A stretch of DNA of 64,000 nt, taken from the NCBI GenBank assembly GCA_041390105.1, contig JAWKQO010000001.1, positions 186,001 to 250,000 on the forward strand. The letters run 5' to 3'. Source of the DNA: Gemmatimonadota bacterium (lineage in GTDB: Bacteria; Gemmatimonadota; Gemmatimonadetes; Longimicrobiales; Gaopeijiaceae). Numbering within the stretch: the stretch's first letter is position 1; each line of letters begins with the position of its first letter. The notes under the pieces are model-generated. The model was given only the letters and a program-made list of their open reading frames with translations. It had not been told where the DNA came from and did no database searches. Both the position numbers and the translations under genes were made by a program. Positions 1 to 7,104 of the stretch are shown piece by piece.

Positions 1-1
1 T

Positions 2-655
2 AGTGGAGACCCGCCAGCTGGAAACCATGAACACGACCAGGGGGACGATCGTCCATCCAATGATCAGTTGTGCCATTCGACCATCGATCTCTCGCTCGAA
101 CCGCACCCTGCGGTGCAACCACCCGATGATCCCCAGGGCAATGCCGATGAGGATGACTGGAAGCGTCATGTCCAACAGGCGCTGGCCCGCCCGGATGGCC
201 ACCACTCGAGGCGCGTCGAAATCGGCGCGGTCGGGCGTCTCCGGGACATGGGCGATCTCGCCGCTTCGCAAGAGCTGTGCGACCGCGCCCAGCGATCCGT
301 GCGCGTCGACGACGACCTCGTCAGTCCTGAGCGCCGGGGGAATCTCGTCGGAGCTCCCGCCTGTCGCGCGGCGCACCTGAGCACGGAAGGCGGCAGGCCC
401 CACCCCGGAGTCGAGAAACAGCATCATGATCGGGACGATCACCGCAAGGCGCCGCGCGTGTCCCAAGGTGGCCCGCGAGGGTCGCGCCGTCACGATGGCC
501 AAACCGGCGATGACCGGGAGCACGTCGAAGAGGAAGCCCGGAAGCGAGAGAGCCGCTCCAACGGCGTCCTGTGCGCTCCCCCCGGTTCCCACGACCCTGC
601 CCGCGATATAGAGGAGCGAGCCGAGCAGTACGAGCAGCAGGAAGTGGTTTGTCAT
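2..655 (-). CDS. Partial integral membrane protein, LptF/LptG-like topology
   Basis: An open frame starts at an ATG at 655 and runs off the left edge of the window without a stop, giving at least 218 residues. Translation by eye shows three hydrophobic segments near residues 4-20, 30-50 and 65-85, then a soluble stretch of about 90 residues, then hydrophobic segments near 165-185 and 198-215 separated by an arginine-rich loop. Three helices, a periplasmic-size domain, then more helices resembles LptF/LptG permeases of the lipopolysaccharide export complex, but the soluble part is much shorter than the usual LptF/G jellyroll and I see no decisive motif. The function is therefore unassigned. 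The start has only a weak ribosome-binding site. The other long frames over this stretch have low-complexity arginine/proline-rich translations and look like shadows. Confidence 0.55.
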   Translation of the reverse strand, partial: MTNHFLLLVLLGSLLYIAGRVVGTGGSAQDAVGAALSLPGFLFDVLPVIAGLAIVTARPSRATLGHARRLAVIVPIMMLFLDSGVGPAAFRAQVRRATGGSSDEIPPALRTDEVVVDAHGSLGAVAQLLRSGEIAHVPETPDRADFDAPRVVAIRAGQRLLDMTLPVILIGIALGIIGWLHRRVRFEREIDGRMAQLIIGWTIVPLVVFMVSSWRVST

Positions 656-752
656 CTGCCAGGCCGCAGTATCGAGCCCGCGCCGTGACGTCGGGTGTCC
701 CGTCAGAGTATTCACGCTCCTCTCGGTCGAGCATGGTCCCTATGCCAGCTGA

Positions 753-777
753 ACCACGGGGGCATATCCCCCATGGT
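753..777. repeat. 25-bp inverted repeat in divergent intergenic region
   Basis: ACCA-c-GGGGG and CCCCC-a-TGGT arms flank a CATAT centre, with a single mismatched pair. It could be an operator for the divergent genes or an RNA hairpin. No T tract follows it, so a simple terminator is unlikely. Confidence 0.5.
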
Positions 778-1076
778 ATGGAACGCCACGGACGGGGGAA
801 ACCGTTTACCGGCCGGGCCCGAGCCTTCCCGGGCCTGGCGGGGCCCGCCGGGGGCTCCCAGGGCCCTTGGACGAGGTCCTGCCGACTCCGTGTAAACCGA
901 TCTCGGGGCTCGTGACGTTGTAGGGTCGAACATGGGGGCGGCCGCCCGATCACTTCGGTGGTTCAAGGCGGCGAGCGATGGAGTGGGCGATGGGGGGCGC
1001 ACACGAAATCGTCTCACGCTGGGGCGGTCGTTCTCCGTGTTCGGTCGAGACCACAGAAATCCAGATCTGGTACAAA

Positions 1077-1082
1077 AGGAGA
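1077..1082 (+). promoter_or_regulatory. Ribosome-binding site of the Cys-rich peptide
   Basis: AAGGAG (within AAAAGGAGA) lies 5 nt before the ATG at 1088. It selects this ATG over the upstream in-frame positions of the longer open frame that begins at 932. Confidence 0.7.
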
Positions 1083-1087
1083 CCGCC

Positions 1088-1270
1088 ATGCGGAAGGCCC
1101 TCGGGTTCGTGCGCAAGCACTGGATCCTCACTTCGTTCGTGCTCGTGAACCTGGGAATCGCGGCGCCCGCGGCGGCCGGGTACAGCGACAACATCTGCAT
1201 CGACCGGGACGCGGGTGAGATCTTCGCCTGCTGCGCGTCGTGCTGGCTGTTCTGTCACTGCTCCTCCTGA
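1088..1270 (+). CDS. Small secreted six-cysteine peptide
   Basis: This gene encodes a 60-residue peptide. A positively charged N-terminus (MRKALGFVRKH) precedes a hydrophobic stretch at residues 13-26 and an Ala-rich probable cleavage region ending near residue 30, which would release a mature peptide of about 30 residues. The mature part has six cysteines in 22 positions (37, 48, 49, 52, 56, 58) plus one Trp at 53. The next gene, 32 nt downstream, encodes a thioredoxin-like CPFC protein and the one after that a propeller lipoprotein. The likely inference is that the peptide is exported, and its cysteines are oxidised, cross-linked or metal-bound with help from that neighbour. I do not recognise the family. 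The layout recalls the small NVEALA peptides that I recall lying near BF3164-type propellers in Bacteroides, but the NVEALA motif itself is absent. The strong ribosome-binding site supports it as a real gene. Confidence 0.7.
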   Translation: MRKALGFVRKHWILTSFVLVNLGIAAPAAAGYSDNICIDRDAGEIFACCASCWLFCHCSS

Positions 1271-1302
1271 GCGCAGTCTGAATCGGGACCTCCGCGCCCC
1301 TG

Positions 1303-1836
1303 ATGTCCAGCTCTCGTAAGACCGTCCTGATCGTAGGCCTACTGGCCTTCGCCACCGGAGGGCACGCGTTCATCCAATCGCGGCTCTCCGGCGGAAAGGC
1401 TTTGTATGTCTCCAAGCTCGAGCCTGGTGAGCGGGTTCGTGACCTGGCCTCTCTGGAGGTCGTGGATCTGAAGGACGGCACCTCGAGCACGCTTCTGACC
1501 GGAAGTGCGTGCGAGGCCATCGTCGTGTTCGCCTCCGTCTGCCCGTTCTGTCACGAGGCAGCGGTCAAAGAGGCGCGGCGAGGGGATGGCTTGGCTGTTC
1601 CGACCGTGTGGGTGTCGGACACGGACGATCCGGGGGCGCGGGAGTTCCGGGAATTGGTACACAAGGACAGTCGGGTGGTCTTTCAACCCGACATCAAGAA
1701 GGTGCTCGCCATCCAGGCCGTCCCCGCTGTGGTCTTGATCCGCAACGGGGAGGAAGTCCTGGATGTCTGGCCGTACCGTGGCAACGACAAACCCGAGAGG
1801 TTCGAAAAGCTGTGCACAAGCTCGGTCGCTTCCTGA
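1303..1836 (+). CDS. Thioredoxin-like membrane-anchored protein (CPFC)
   Basis: This gene encodes 177 residues. An N-terminal hydrophobic segment at residues 8-22 would anchor or export the protein. A thioredoxin fold follows, with the redox motif C80-P-F-C83 after a beta strand (IVVFASV), and a later AVPAVVLI strand holding the cis-proline typical of the fold. It belongs to the TlpA/MauD-like group of extracytoplasmic thiol oxidoreductases. It sits between the gene for a six-cysteine secreted peptide and the propeller lipoprotein whose GTG start lies 25 nt inside this gene, so all three are probably one operon. The inferred role is forming, reducing or isomerising cysteine bonds in the peptide or the propeller. 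No other redox partner gene is visible nearby. Confidence 0.85.
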   Translation: MSSSRKTVLIVGLLAFATGGHAFIQSRLSGGKALYVSKLEPGERVRDLASLEVVDLKDGTSSTLLTGSACEAIVVFASVCPFCHEAAVKEARRGDGLAVPTVWVSDTDDPGAREFRELVHKDSRVVFQPDIKKVLAIQAVPAVVLIRNGEEVLDVWPYRGNDKPERFEKLCTSSVAS

Positions 1837-3098
1837 CACTGTCTTCTTTGGTGTTGAGTCTGGTCGCGTGCGGTGCGCGAGCCGGCCGCGATCTGGACCG
1901 CGCCGTGCTCCTGGACGGCCGCCGGTCGCTATCGAGTGCCGTGCCTGCCGAGCCGCTGGCATGGCTGGATCTCCGCTCGCCCCAGTTCGCGGGGCGGGAC
2001 TCGCTCGTTCTCATTCCGAACGGCGCGTGCTTCCTCGGCGACAAGCTCCTCGTCTCCGACGGAGGCACCGAGCGCATCGACTGGTTCGACCCCGAGGGCA
2101 GGCACCTGCGTTCCCTGGGACGTGACGGGGAGGGCCCAGGGGAATTCCGGCGTCTCGAGATGGTGCGTTGCCGCGATGACGGGTCGGGATTCATGGCCGT
2201 CGACTCCGAGGAGTGGCGCATCCAGTTCTTCGACGCGGACGGAACCTACCGGGACGTGGTGGCCGCACCGCCGATTCCCCAGGGGATCCCCTACGTGGGC
2301 GAGTTCGCCCTGGCGCGGGACGGTCGTTTCGTGGACTCGTGGTTCAGCGCCTCCCTGGGCCCCTACTTGAAGGACTCCGATGCCTGGGAGGGCGTCGCCC
2401 TGGTGCGGATCTGGGATCCCCAGGGTCAGCAGCTGGGGTCGTTGGGCGAGCCCACTCCCTACGAGGACGTGGTGTTGCGCCGTGTGTTCAACCACGTCAA
2501 CGCGGACTTCGTGGCGGATACGCTGTGGGTGCTCACCGAGGCTGATGCCACCATCCGTGGATACGATCATACGGGTGCCGAGATCGGCGATCCGATCCCT
2601 CTCCCCGTCTACCATCGGGGCGTGGATCCGGTCGTGATGGTCGGTCGCCCCGTCATGGACGGCTTCCGGCTCAATCGGGCGGCGTACCAACCCAACGTAA
2701 CGGGGCTTGCCGCCCTTTCCGGCGGACGTTTCGCCGTGCTGCGCTTCCGCGACTGGCGGGAGGTCCAACGTGGGGCCGGGGACGCGGGCTTCAAGGACTT
2801 CTGGCCCCGGTCCTTTGTGGACGTCGTCGACCGCCACGGTCGCGTGGAGGCCAGCTACGAGCTCCCCGGACGCGCTGCCGCGCTGGCCTCCGACAAGGGC
2901 GGTCGCGTCGCCGTGATCACCGAGGACCTCGGGACTGCGGTCCGTACCGTGCTCGTCGCATCCCTGCCGGGCGTGGCGCCGCGGGCGGCGGACCGCCCCG
3001 TTGTGCTCGCAGAGGCACCGGGTCAGGAGAGGCCCGCCGCGCAGTCGGCTGCGGCGACGTTCGTGAGCGCGGGTGGCGGAGGCGCGTTGCAGCAGTAG
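1812..3098 (+). CDS. 6-bladed beta-propeller lipoprotein
   Basis: I chose the GTG at 1812, inside the end of the thioredoxin-like gene, because it gives a perfect lipoprotein signal: VHKLGRFLTLSS followed by a hydrophobic run ending in the lipobox L-V-A-C. The open frame extends further upstream, but that part is a shadow of the thioredoxin gene. The mature protein of about 408 residues carries repeated short strands of the type 'LVSDGGTERIDWFDPEGRHL' and the GRDGEGPGEF signature typical of NHL/6-bladed propeller proteins of Bacteroidota and Gemmatimonadota. Such propellers bind partners or ligands at the cell surface; the substrate is unknown. Its translational overlap with the thioredoxin gene suggests coupled expression with the Cys-rich peptide. 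Confidence 0.8.
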   Translation: MHKLGRFLTLSSLVLSLVACGARAGRDLDRAVLLDGRRSLSSAVPAEPLAWLDLRSPQFAGRDSLVLIPNGACFLGDKLLVSDGGTERIDWFDPEGRHLRSLGRDGEGPGEFRRLEMVRCRDDGSGFMAVDSEEWRIQFFDADGTYRDVVAAPPIPQGIPYVGEFALARDGRFVDSWFSASLGPYLKDSDAWEGVALVRIWDPQGQQLGSLGEPTPYEDVVLRRVFNHVNADFVADTLWVLTEADATIRGYDHTGAEIGDPIPLPVYHRGVDPVVMVGRPVMDGFRLNRAAYQPNVTGLAALSGGRFAVLRFRDWREVQRGAGDAGFKDFWPRSFVDVVDRHGRVEASYELPGRAAALASDKGGRVAVITEDLGTAVRTVLVASLPGVAPRAADRPVVLAEAPGQERPAAQSAAATFVSAGGGGALQQ

Positions 3099-3225
3099 AA
3101 GACACGGATTTGGGATTTGGGGGGGACGCAGGTCGTCTTCGTCCCGCCTCGGACAAGACATCCGGTTCATTGGCACCGGAATCGTCCCCTGCAGGGGGTC
3201 GTTTTCGGGTTGTACCCCCCTGAGG

Positions 3226-3243
3226 GGCGCCCCGTGGGGCGCC
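3226..3243. repeat. Perfect GC hairpin just upstream of the TolB-like gene
   Basis: The arms GGCGCCCC and GGGGCGCC are separated by GT. The repeat ends one base before the GTG at 3245. It has no T tract. It could occlude the ribosome-binding region, attenuate, or terminate weakly. Confidence 0.5.
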
Positions 3244-3244
3244 T

Positions 3245-4291
3245 GTGGAACCGATGGGCATGATCGAGACCTTGCGTGCCGTCTCCCCGCTTCGGGGTGC
3301 ACGGGTTTGTCCGTCACGGATGGTGGGTCATCCGCAACAGGCCCTGGCGGTGGACGACGAGCACCTCGTCCTTCTCGACGAGACCGCCCCTCCCGCGCTC
3401 CGGGTGCTCAACCTGGCTCGGGCCCGGGTACTCCGTCAGACGGGCAGCCGGGGTCGCAGCCCGGGCGCGTTCCTGGGACCGCGCTCGCTGACCCGCCGCA
3501 AGGACGACCCCGATGGTGTCTGGGCCTTCGACTCTGTCCTCCATCGCCTGACCCGCTTCGACCTTCATGGAGAGGCGGTGGGCCTACCCCCCCGGCGCCT
3601 CCCCGAACACACGGTGACCCTGGAGGCGATCCACCCGGTGCAACAAGCGGAGTGGGCCGGCGACAGCATCGTGGCCACCGGCGCCTTCCCGACGAACCGT
3701 CTGGCGCGCTTCGATGCGCAAGGCCGTCTGATCGAGACCTTCGGGCAGGTTCCGGGTCCCCACGCGGAGGACCTCGCCATCCGACAGGCTGCCTACGAAT
3801 CGGTCCTGCGCGTGCATCCCGGAGGCAGCCTGTACGCCCTGGCAACACGTAGGGCGGATCGACTGGAGGTCCTCGACACCGACGGACACGTCCTGGCCCG
3901 GGCGCCCAGACTGCAGGACTTCGAGCCTCACTACCGGGTCGATCGCACCTTCGGACGTCCGGTCGCCCTGTTCGACGAGCGAACGCGGACCGGATACATC
4001 GACCTCGTCGCCGGCGCGGATTCGCTGTTCGCGCTCTACGGCGGGCGGCGCCCGCTCGAGTGTGGAGCGGCAGCGTCCGCCGGCCGGCTGGTCGTCGAGT
4101 TCGGTTGGGATCTCCACCTCCGTCGCGCCTTCGAGCTCGACTACGACGCGATCGCGCTCGGACTCTCGCCGTGCGGCACGCACCTCTATGCGGCGATCCG
4201 CAGCCCGGGACCGGGCATCCTCCGGTACGCGTTGCGCGAGGACCGGCCCGAGACCGCAGTCCTGCCCTTTCCGACGCAGCGGGTCGTCTAG
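3245..4291 (+). CDS. TolB-like 6-bladed beta-propeller protein (BF3164-like)
   Basis: The frame gives about 348 residues from the GTG at 3245; ATGs at 3254 and 3260 are alternatives. The sequence begins with a short lead and runs into propeller blades ('ALAVDDEHLVLLD', 'LRVLNLARARVLRQTG', 'GRSPGAFLGPRSL', 'VWAFDSVLHRLTRFDL'), which fit the TolB-like/BF3164 lipoprotein family. BF3164-type proteins are normally exported lipoproteins, but no signal peptide or lipobox can be seen here from any start, so this copy may be cytoplasmic or its true start may be disrupted. It lies 146 bp after the propeller lipoprotein on the same strand and may belong to the same peptide-linked cassette. Its role is unknown. 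Confidence 0.7.
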   Translation: MEPMGMIETLRAVSPLRGARVCPSRMVGHPQQALAVDDEHLVLLDETAPPALRVLNLARARVLRQTGSRGRSPGAFLGPRSLTRRKDDPDGVWAFDSVLHRLTRFDLHGEAVGLPPRRLPEHTVTLEAIHPVQQAEWAGDSIVATGAFPTNRLARFDAQGRLIETFGQVPGPHAEDLAIRQAAYESVLRVHPGGSLYALATRRADRLEVLDTDGHVLARAPRLQDFEPHYRVDRTFGRPVALFDERTRTGYIDLVAGADSLFALYGGRRPLECGAAASAGRLVVEFGWDLHLRRAFELDYDAIALGLSPCGTHLYAAIRSPGPGILRYALREDRPETAVLPFPTQRVV

Positions 4292-4354
4292 GCGTTCCTG
4301 TGCGGGGCGGCGGGCGAGCCCACCCGTCAGGGCAGGCCCCGTCTCGCGGCGACA

Positions 4355-4384
4355 TTGACCCCGGCCGATCGCCGCGGGTACCCT
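4355..4384 (+). promoter_or_regulatory. Candidate promoter of the first RND efflux operon
   Basis: TTGACC at 4355-4360 and TACCCT at 4379-4384 are separated by 18 bp. Transcription would start about 135 nt before the adaptor gene, leaving a long untranslated leader. This is a pattern match only. Confidence 0.4.
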
Positions 4385-4527
4385 AGGACGGACGTTTCGA
4401 GGGCACGGGCCGGCCGGTGCTCCTCGGGCGGCAACGCTGTTCCTCGACCGCGCATCCAATGGGTCGCGCTCGGGCGGAGGACCTCTCCCCCTCGACGCCG
4501 GTCAACCCCGCGCGGAAGGGCGACTGA

Positions 4528-5727
4528 ATGGCTTTCTCGAAACAGACTCTCGGTGGGTTCACCGTTCTCCTGGTCCTCGCGGCCCTCACAGTGGGCGTCT
4601 ATTACCGCCTTCGCGGCGAGACGCCCGAAGGAGAGACGTCTACCGGGGCGGAGCCGGGCCAGGCGGACGAGTCGTCTCCGGAGACTTCCGCGGCCCTGCA
4701 GTTCTCGACGCAAGGCGCGTCGGCCGTGGTCGGGGAGCCCGTGGTCCGGGACACCCTCTGGATGTCGGTGACGGCGGATGGCCGCGCCGAGCCGATCCGT
4801 GAGGCGCAGGTGGGTGCCCTGGTGCGTGGGGCCGTGCTCGAGGTGCAGGTTCGCGAGAGCGACCCGGTGGGGCAGGGGACGCTGTTGCTTCAGATCGATT
4901 CCACCGAGTACGCGCTGGGCGTCGCCCGCCGCCGGAGCGAGCTGCTCTCCGCCGAGGCAGCCTATCGGCAGAAGATTCTCTTCGATGAAGAGATCACGGA
5001 TCCCGAGCTGAGGGCGGAGCGAGAGCGTTTCGCGCGCTCGATCAGCGGATACGACCAGGCGCAGGTGGCACTGGACGAGGCCGAGCTGGCGCTGGAGCGC
5101 ACGCATGTGCGGGCACCCTTCGCTGGACGCGTGGCGGATCTGAAGGTGGTCCCCGGCCAGTTCGTCAACGAGGGCGCGGAGCTCCTCACGTTGGTCGATC
5201 TGGATCCGATCAAGGTGGAGGCGCAGGTCCTCGAAAAGGACCTGGACCTGCTCTCCCGGGGGCGGCGGGCTCGAGTAACCTTCACAGCCCTGCCAGGGGA
5301 GGTCTTCGACGGCACGCTCGAGACCATCAACCCGTTGGTCGACCCCGAGACCGGCAGCGCCCGCGTCACCCTCTACCTGCGGAACCCGCAGGGGCGGATC
5401 AAGCCGGGGATGTACGCGCGGGTTTCGTTGGAAGCCGAGTACTTCCCGGATCGCATCCTGGTGCCGCGGCGTGCCATCCTCGAACGCGATGGTCGGCCCA
5501 TGCTGTTCGTCGCCCGTCAGGACGGAGACATCCTGCGGTCCGAGTGGCGCTACGTGACTCCCGGACGGGAGAACGAGACCCTCGTCGAGATCGTGGACAA
5601 CCCCGATACCAAGACGGTCGAGCCCGGGGAGATCGTGTTGGTGGACGGCCACACCTACCTGATCCACGATGCCCCGATCCGGCTCGAGGAGCGACTCGGC
5701 GCCGACGAGCGGAGACCGGGACGATGA
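4528..5727 (+). CDS. RND efflux periplasmic adaptor (HlyD/MFP family)
   Basis: This gene encodes 399 residues. One N-terminal membrane anchor (residues 8-26) is followed by an acidic linker and the standard adaptor order: a lipoyl/barrel-sandwich half near 80-115 ('VGALVRGAVLEVQVRESDPV'), an alpha-helical hairpin near 120-190, the second lipoyl half ('THVRAPFAGRVADLKVVPGQ'), and a beta-barrel and membrane-proximal domain to the C-terminus ('GRIKPGMYARVSLEA'). It would bridge the inner-membrane permease and the TolC channel. It is the first gene of a four-gene operon; its stop overlaps the TolC start (ATGA). The substrate cannot be read from the sequence. Confidence 0.9.
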   Translation: MAFSKQTLGGFTVLLVLAALTVGVYYRLRGETPEGETSTGAEPGQADESSPETSAALQFSTQGASAVVGEPVVRDTLWMSVTADGRAEPIREAQVGALVRGAVLEVQVRESDPVGQGTLLLQIDSTEYALGVARRRSELLSAEAAYRQKILFDEEITDPELRAERERFARSISGYDQAQVALDEAELALERTHVRAPFAGRVADLKVVPGQFVNEGAELLTLVDLDPIKVEAQVLEKDLDLLSRGRRARVTFTALPGEVFDGTLETINPLVDPETGSARVTLYLRNPQGRIKPGMYARVSLEAEYFPDRILVPRRAILERDGRPMLFVARQDGDILRSEWRYVTPGRENETLVEIVDNPDTKTVEPGEIVLVDGHTYLIHDAPIRLEERLGADERRPGR

Positions 5728-7103
5728 ACACCGGGCGGGCGCCGCTGGTCCTCCTGCTGACAGCCGCGCCGTGGCTCCCGAGCACCGCAGCCAGGTTGCA
5801 GGCGCAAACGTCGTTGACGCTGGAGCGCGCTCTGGAACTGGCTCGCGAGGGCAATCCCGCCTACCGGAGTGCCCTCAACAACCTGGATCTGGCCGTCCCC
5901 GAGACGCGGCAGGCCTGGGGGGCGTTCCTGCCCAGCCTGAACCTGTCGGCGGGCACCAGTGGTGGGTTCACGCGCCAGCTGGTCGGAACGGACGACTTCG
6001 GCAACCCGATCCCCAATCCCAACGCGCAGACCCGGTACAACTCGGGATCCAACCAGGGGTTGGGGCTGAGCGTGCCGCTCTTCGAGGGGGGGAGGCGCTT
6101 CCACGAGCTTGGACAGGCGCGGGCGGCGGGCGAGGCCCGACGGTGGACGGCCCGGGCGGAGCTGCTTCGCGTGGAGGCGTCGGTCGAACGAGACTTCTAC
6201 ACCGCGCAGAGGCAGCAGGAGCTGCTAGCCATCGAACAGGCCCTGCTCGATGAAGTGCGGAGGGATCTCGAAGCGACCGAACGGCTGTTCGCGCTCGCGG
6301 GCAAGTCGAGAAGCGACGTGTTGGGCGCCGAGTTGGCGGTGCGCCGCCAGGACGTCCAGGTCCGGGCCGCCGCCGGGGAGCGCGACAAGGCGCTGCTGGG
6401 GCTGCAAGCGGCCATCGGGGTGCCCACCCAGCGCGTGGAGGCGGTGGACCCCACCGCCGTCGTCCTCTTCGATCCCTCCACGGTCGATGTCGAGGGGTTG
6501 GTGGGACAGGCGGTGGAGAACCACGCCACGGTTCGAAGCGCGGCGGCCGACGAGCAGGCGTCTGCCGCGGCCACGTCGGCCGCGCGCGCGCGACGCTGGC
6601 CGTCTCTCACATTGGACGGCAGCCTGGGCCGCGGGACGTTTGCCCAGGACGGCGAAGCGCTCTTCGACCTGAGCCCCAACGACCGCTCCAACGGCAATCT
6701 CCAGTTGTCGCTCAGCATCCCCGTGTTCCGGCAGTTCCAGACCTCGTATCAGATCGCGCAGGCCGATGTGGGTCTGCGGAACGCGCAGGAGACCACCCGG
6801 CTGCGCCGGCTGGAGGTGGAGCGCGACGTCCGGAGCGCCTGGATCGATCTGATGAGCGCGTCGGACCAGGTCGAGGCCACCCGTGCCGCCCAGGACGTGG
6901 CTGAGGAACGCCTGCGCTTGGTGCGTGAGGAATACCGGCTCGCCGTGAAGTCGTTCGAGGAGCTGCAGTCCGCCGTGCGCGAGGACGCTCAGGCCCGCCG
7001 CGACGCGCTGGGCGCTCGCTACGACTTCGTCCAGGCCAGGATCGCCTTCGAAGAAGCCGCTGGCGTCCGTATGGACGACCTCCTCTCCGCGCAATCCCGC
7101 TGA
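5724..7103 (+). CDS. TolC-family outer-membrane efflux protein
   Basis: I start at the ATG at 5724, which overlaps the adaptor stop; this gives a clean signal peptide of about 28 residues ending near 'ARLQAQ'. The 459-residue protein shows the duplicated TolC/OEP pattern: 'LTLERALELAREGNPAYRSAL' at the N-terminus, long heptad-rich helices, and strands that would form the outer-membrane barrel ('QGLGLSVPLFEGG' and 'NLQLSLSIPVFRQ'). It should form the exit duct for the RND pump encoded around it. The frame stays open upstream of the ATG, but that region is the adaptor gene in another frame. Confidence 0.9.
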   Translation: MNTGRAPLVLLLTAAPWLPSTAARLQAQTSLTLERALELAREGNPAYRSALNNLDLAVPETRQAWGAFLPSLNLSAGTSGGFTRQLVGTDDFGNPIPNPNAQTRYNSGSNQGLGLSVPLFEGGRRFHELGQARAAGEARRWTARAELLRVEASVERDFYTAQRQQELLAIEQALLDEVRRDLEATERLFALAGKSRSDVLGAELAVRRQDVQVRAAAGERDKALLGLQAAIGVPTQRVEAVDPTAVVLFDPSTVDVEGLVGQAVENHATVRSAAADEQASAAATSAARARRWPSLTLDGSLGRGTFAQDGEALFDLSPNDRSNGNLQLSLSIPVFRQFQTSYQIAQADVGLRNAQETTRLRRLEVERDVRSAWIDLMSASDQVEATRAAQDVAEERLRLVREEYRLAVKSFEELQSAVREDAQARRDALGARYDFVQARIAFEEAAGVRMDDLLSAQSR

Positions 7104-7104
7104 G

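Larger units (their letters stand above)
656..1087. other. Gene-free intergenic stretch, 432 bp
   Basis: This region separates the leftward membrane protein gene from the rightward peptide cassette, so it should hold two divergent promoters, but I found no convincing -35/-10 pair. It contains a 25-bp inverted repeat at 753-777 and a very GC-rich block around 800-880 with short overlapping repeats of GGGCCC and CCCGGG. A good ribosome-binding site closes it at 1077-1082. The reading frames here are compositionally unlike proteins. Confidence 0.6.

Noticed and set aside
321..953. A minus-strand frame over the start of the membrane protein gene and the intergenic region
   Set aside because: It is Arg/Pro-rich without domain features and crosses the intergenic hairpin; the frame starting at 655 gives proper membrane segments.
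932..1087. N-terminal extension of the Cys-rich peptide frame
   Set aside because: The ribosome-binding site and signal-peptide pattern place the start at 1088.
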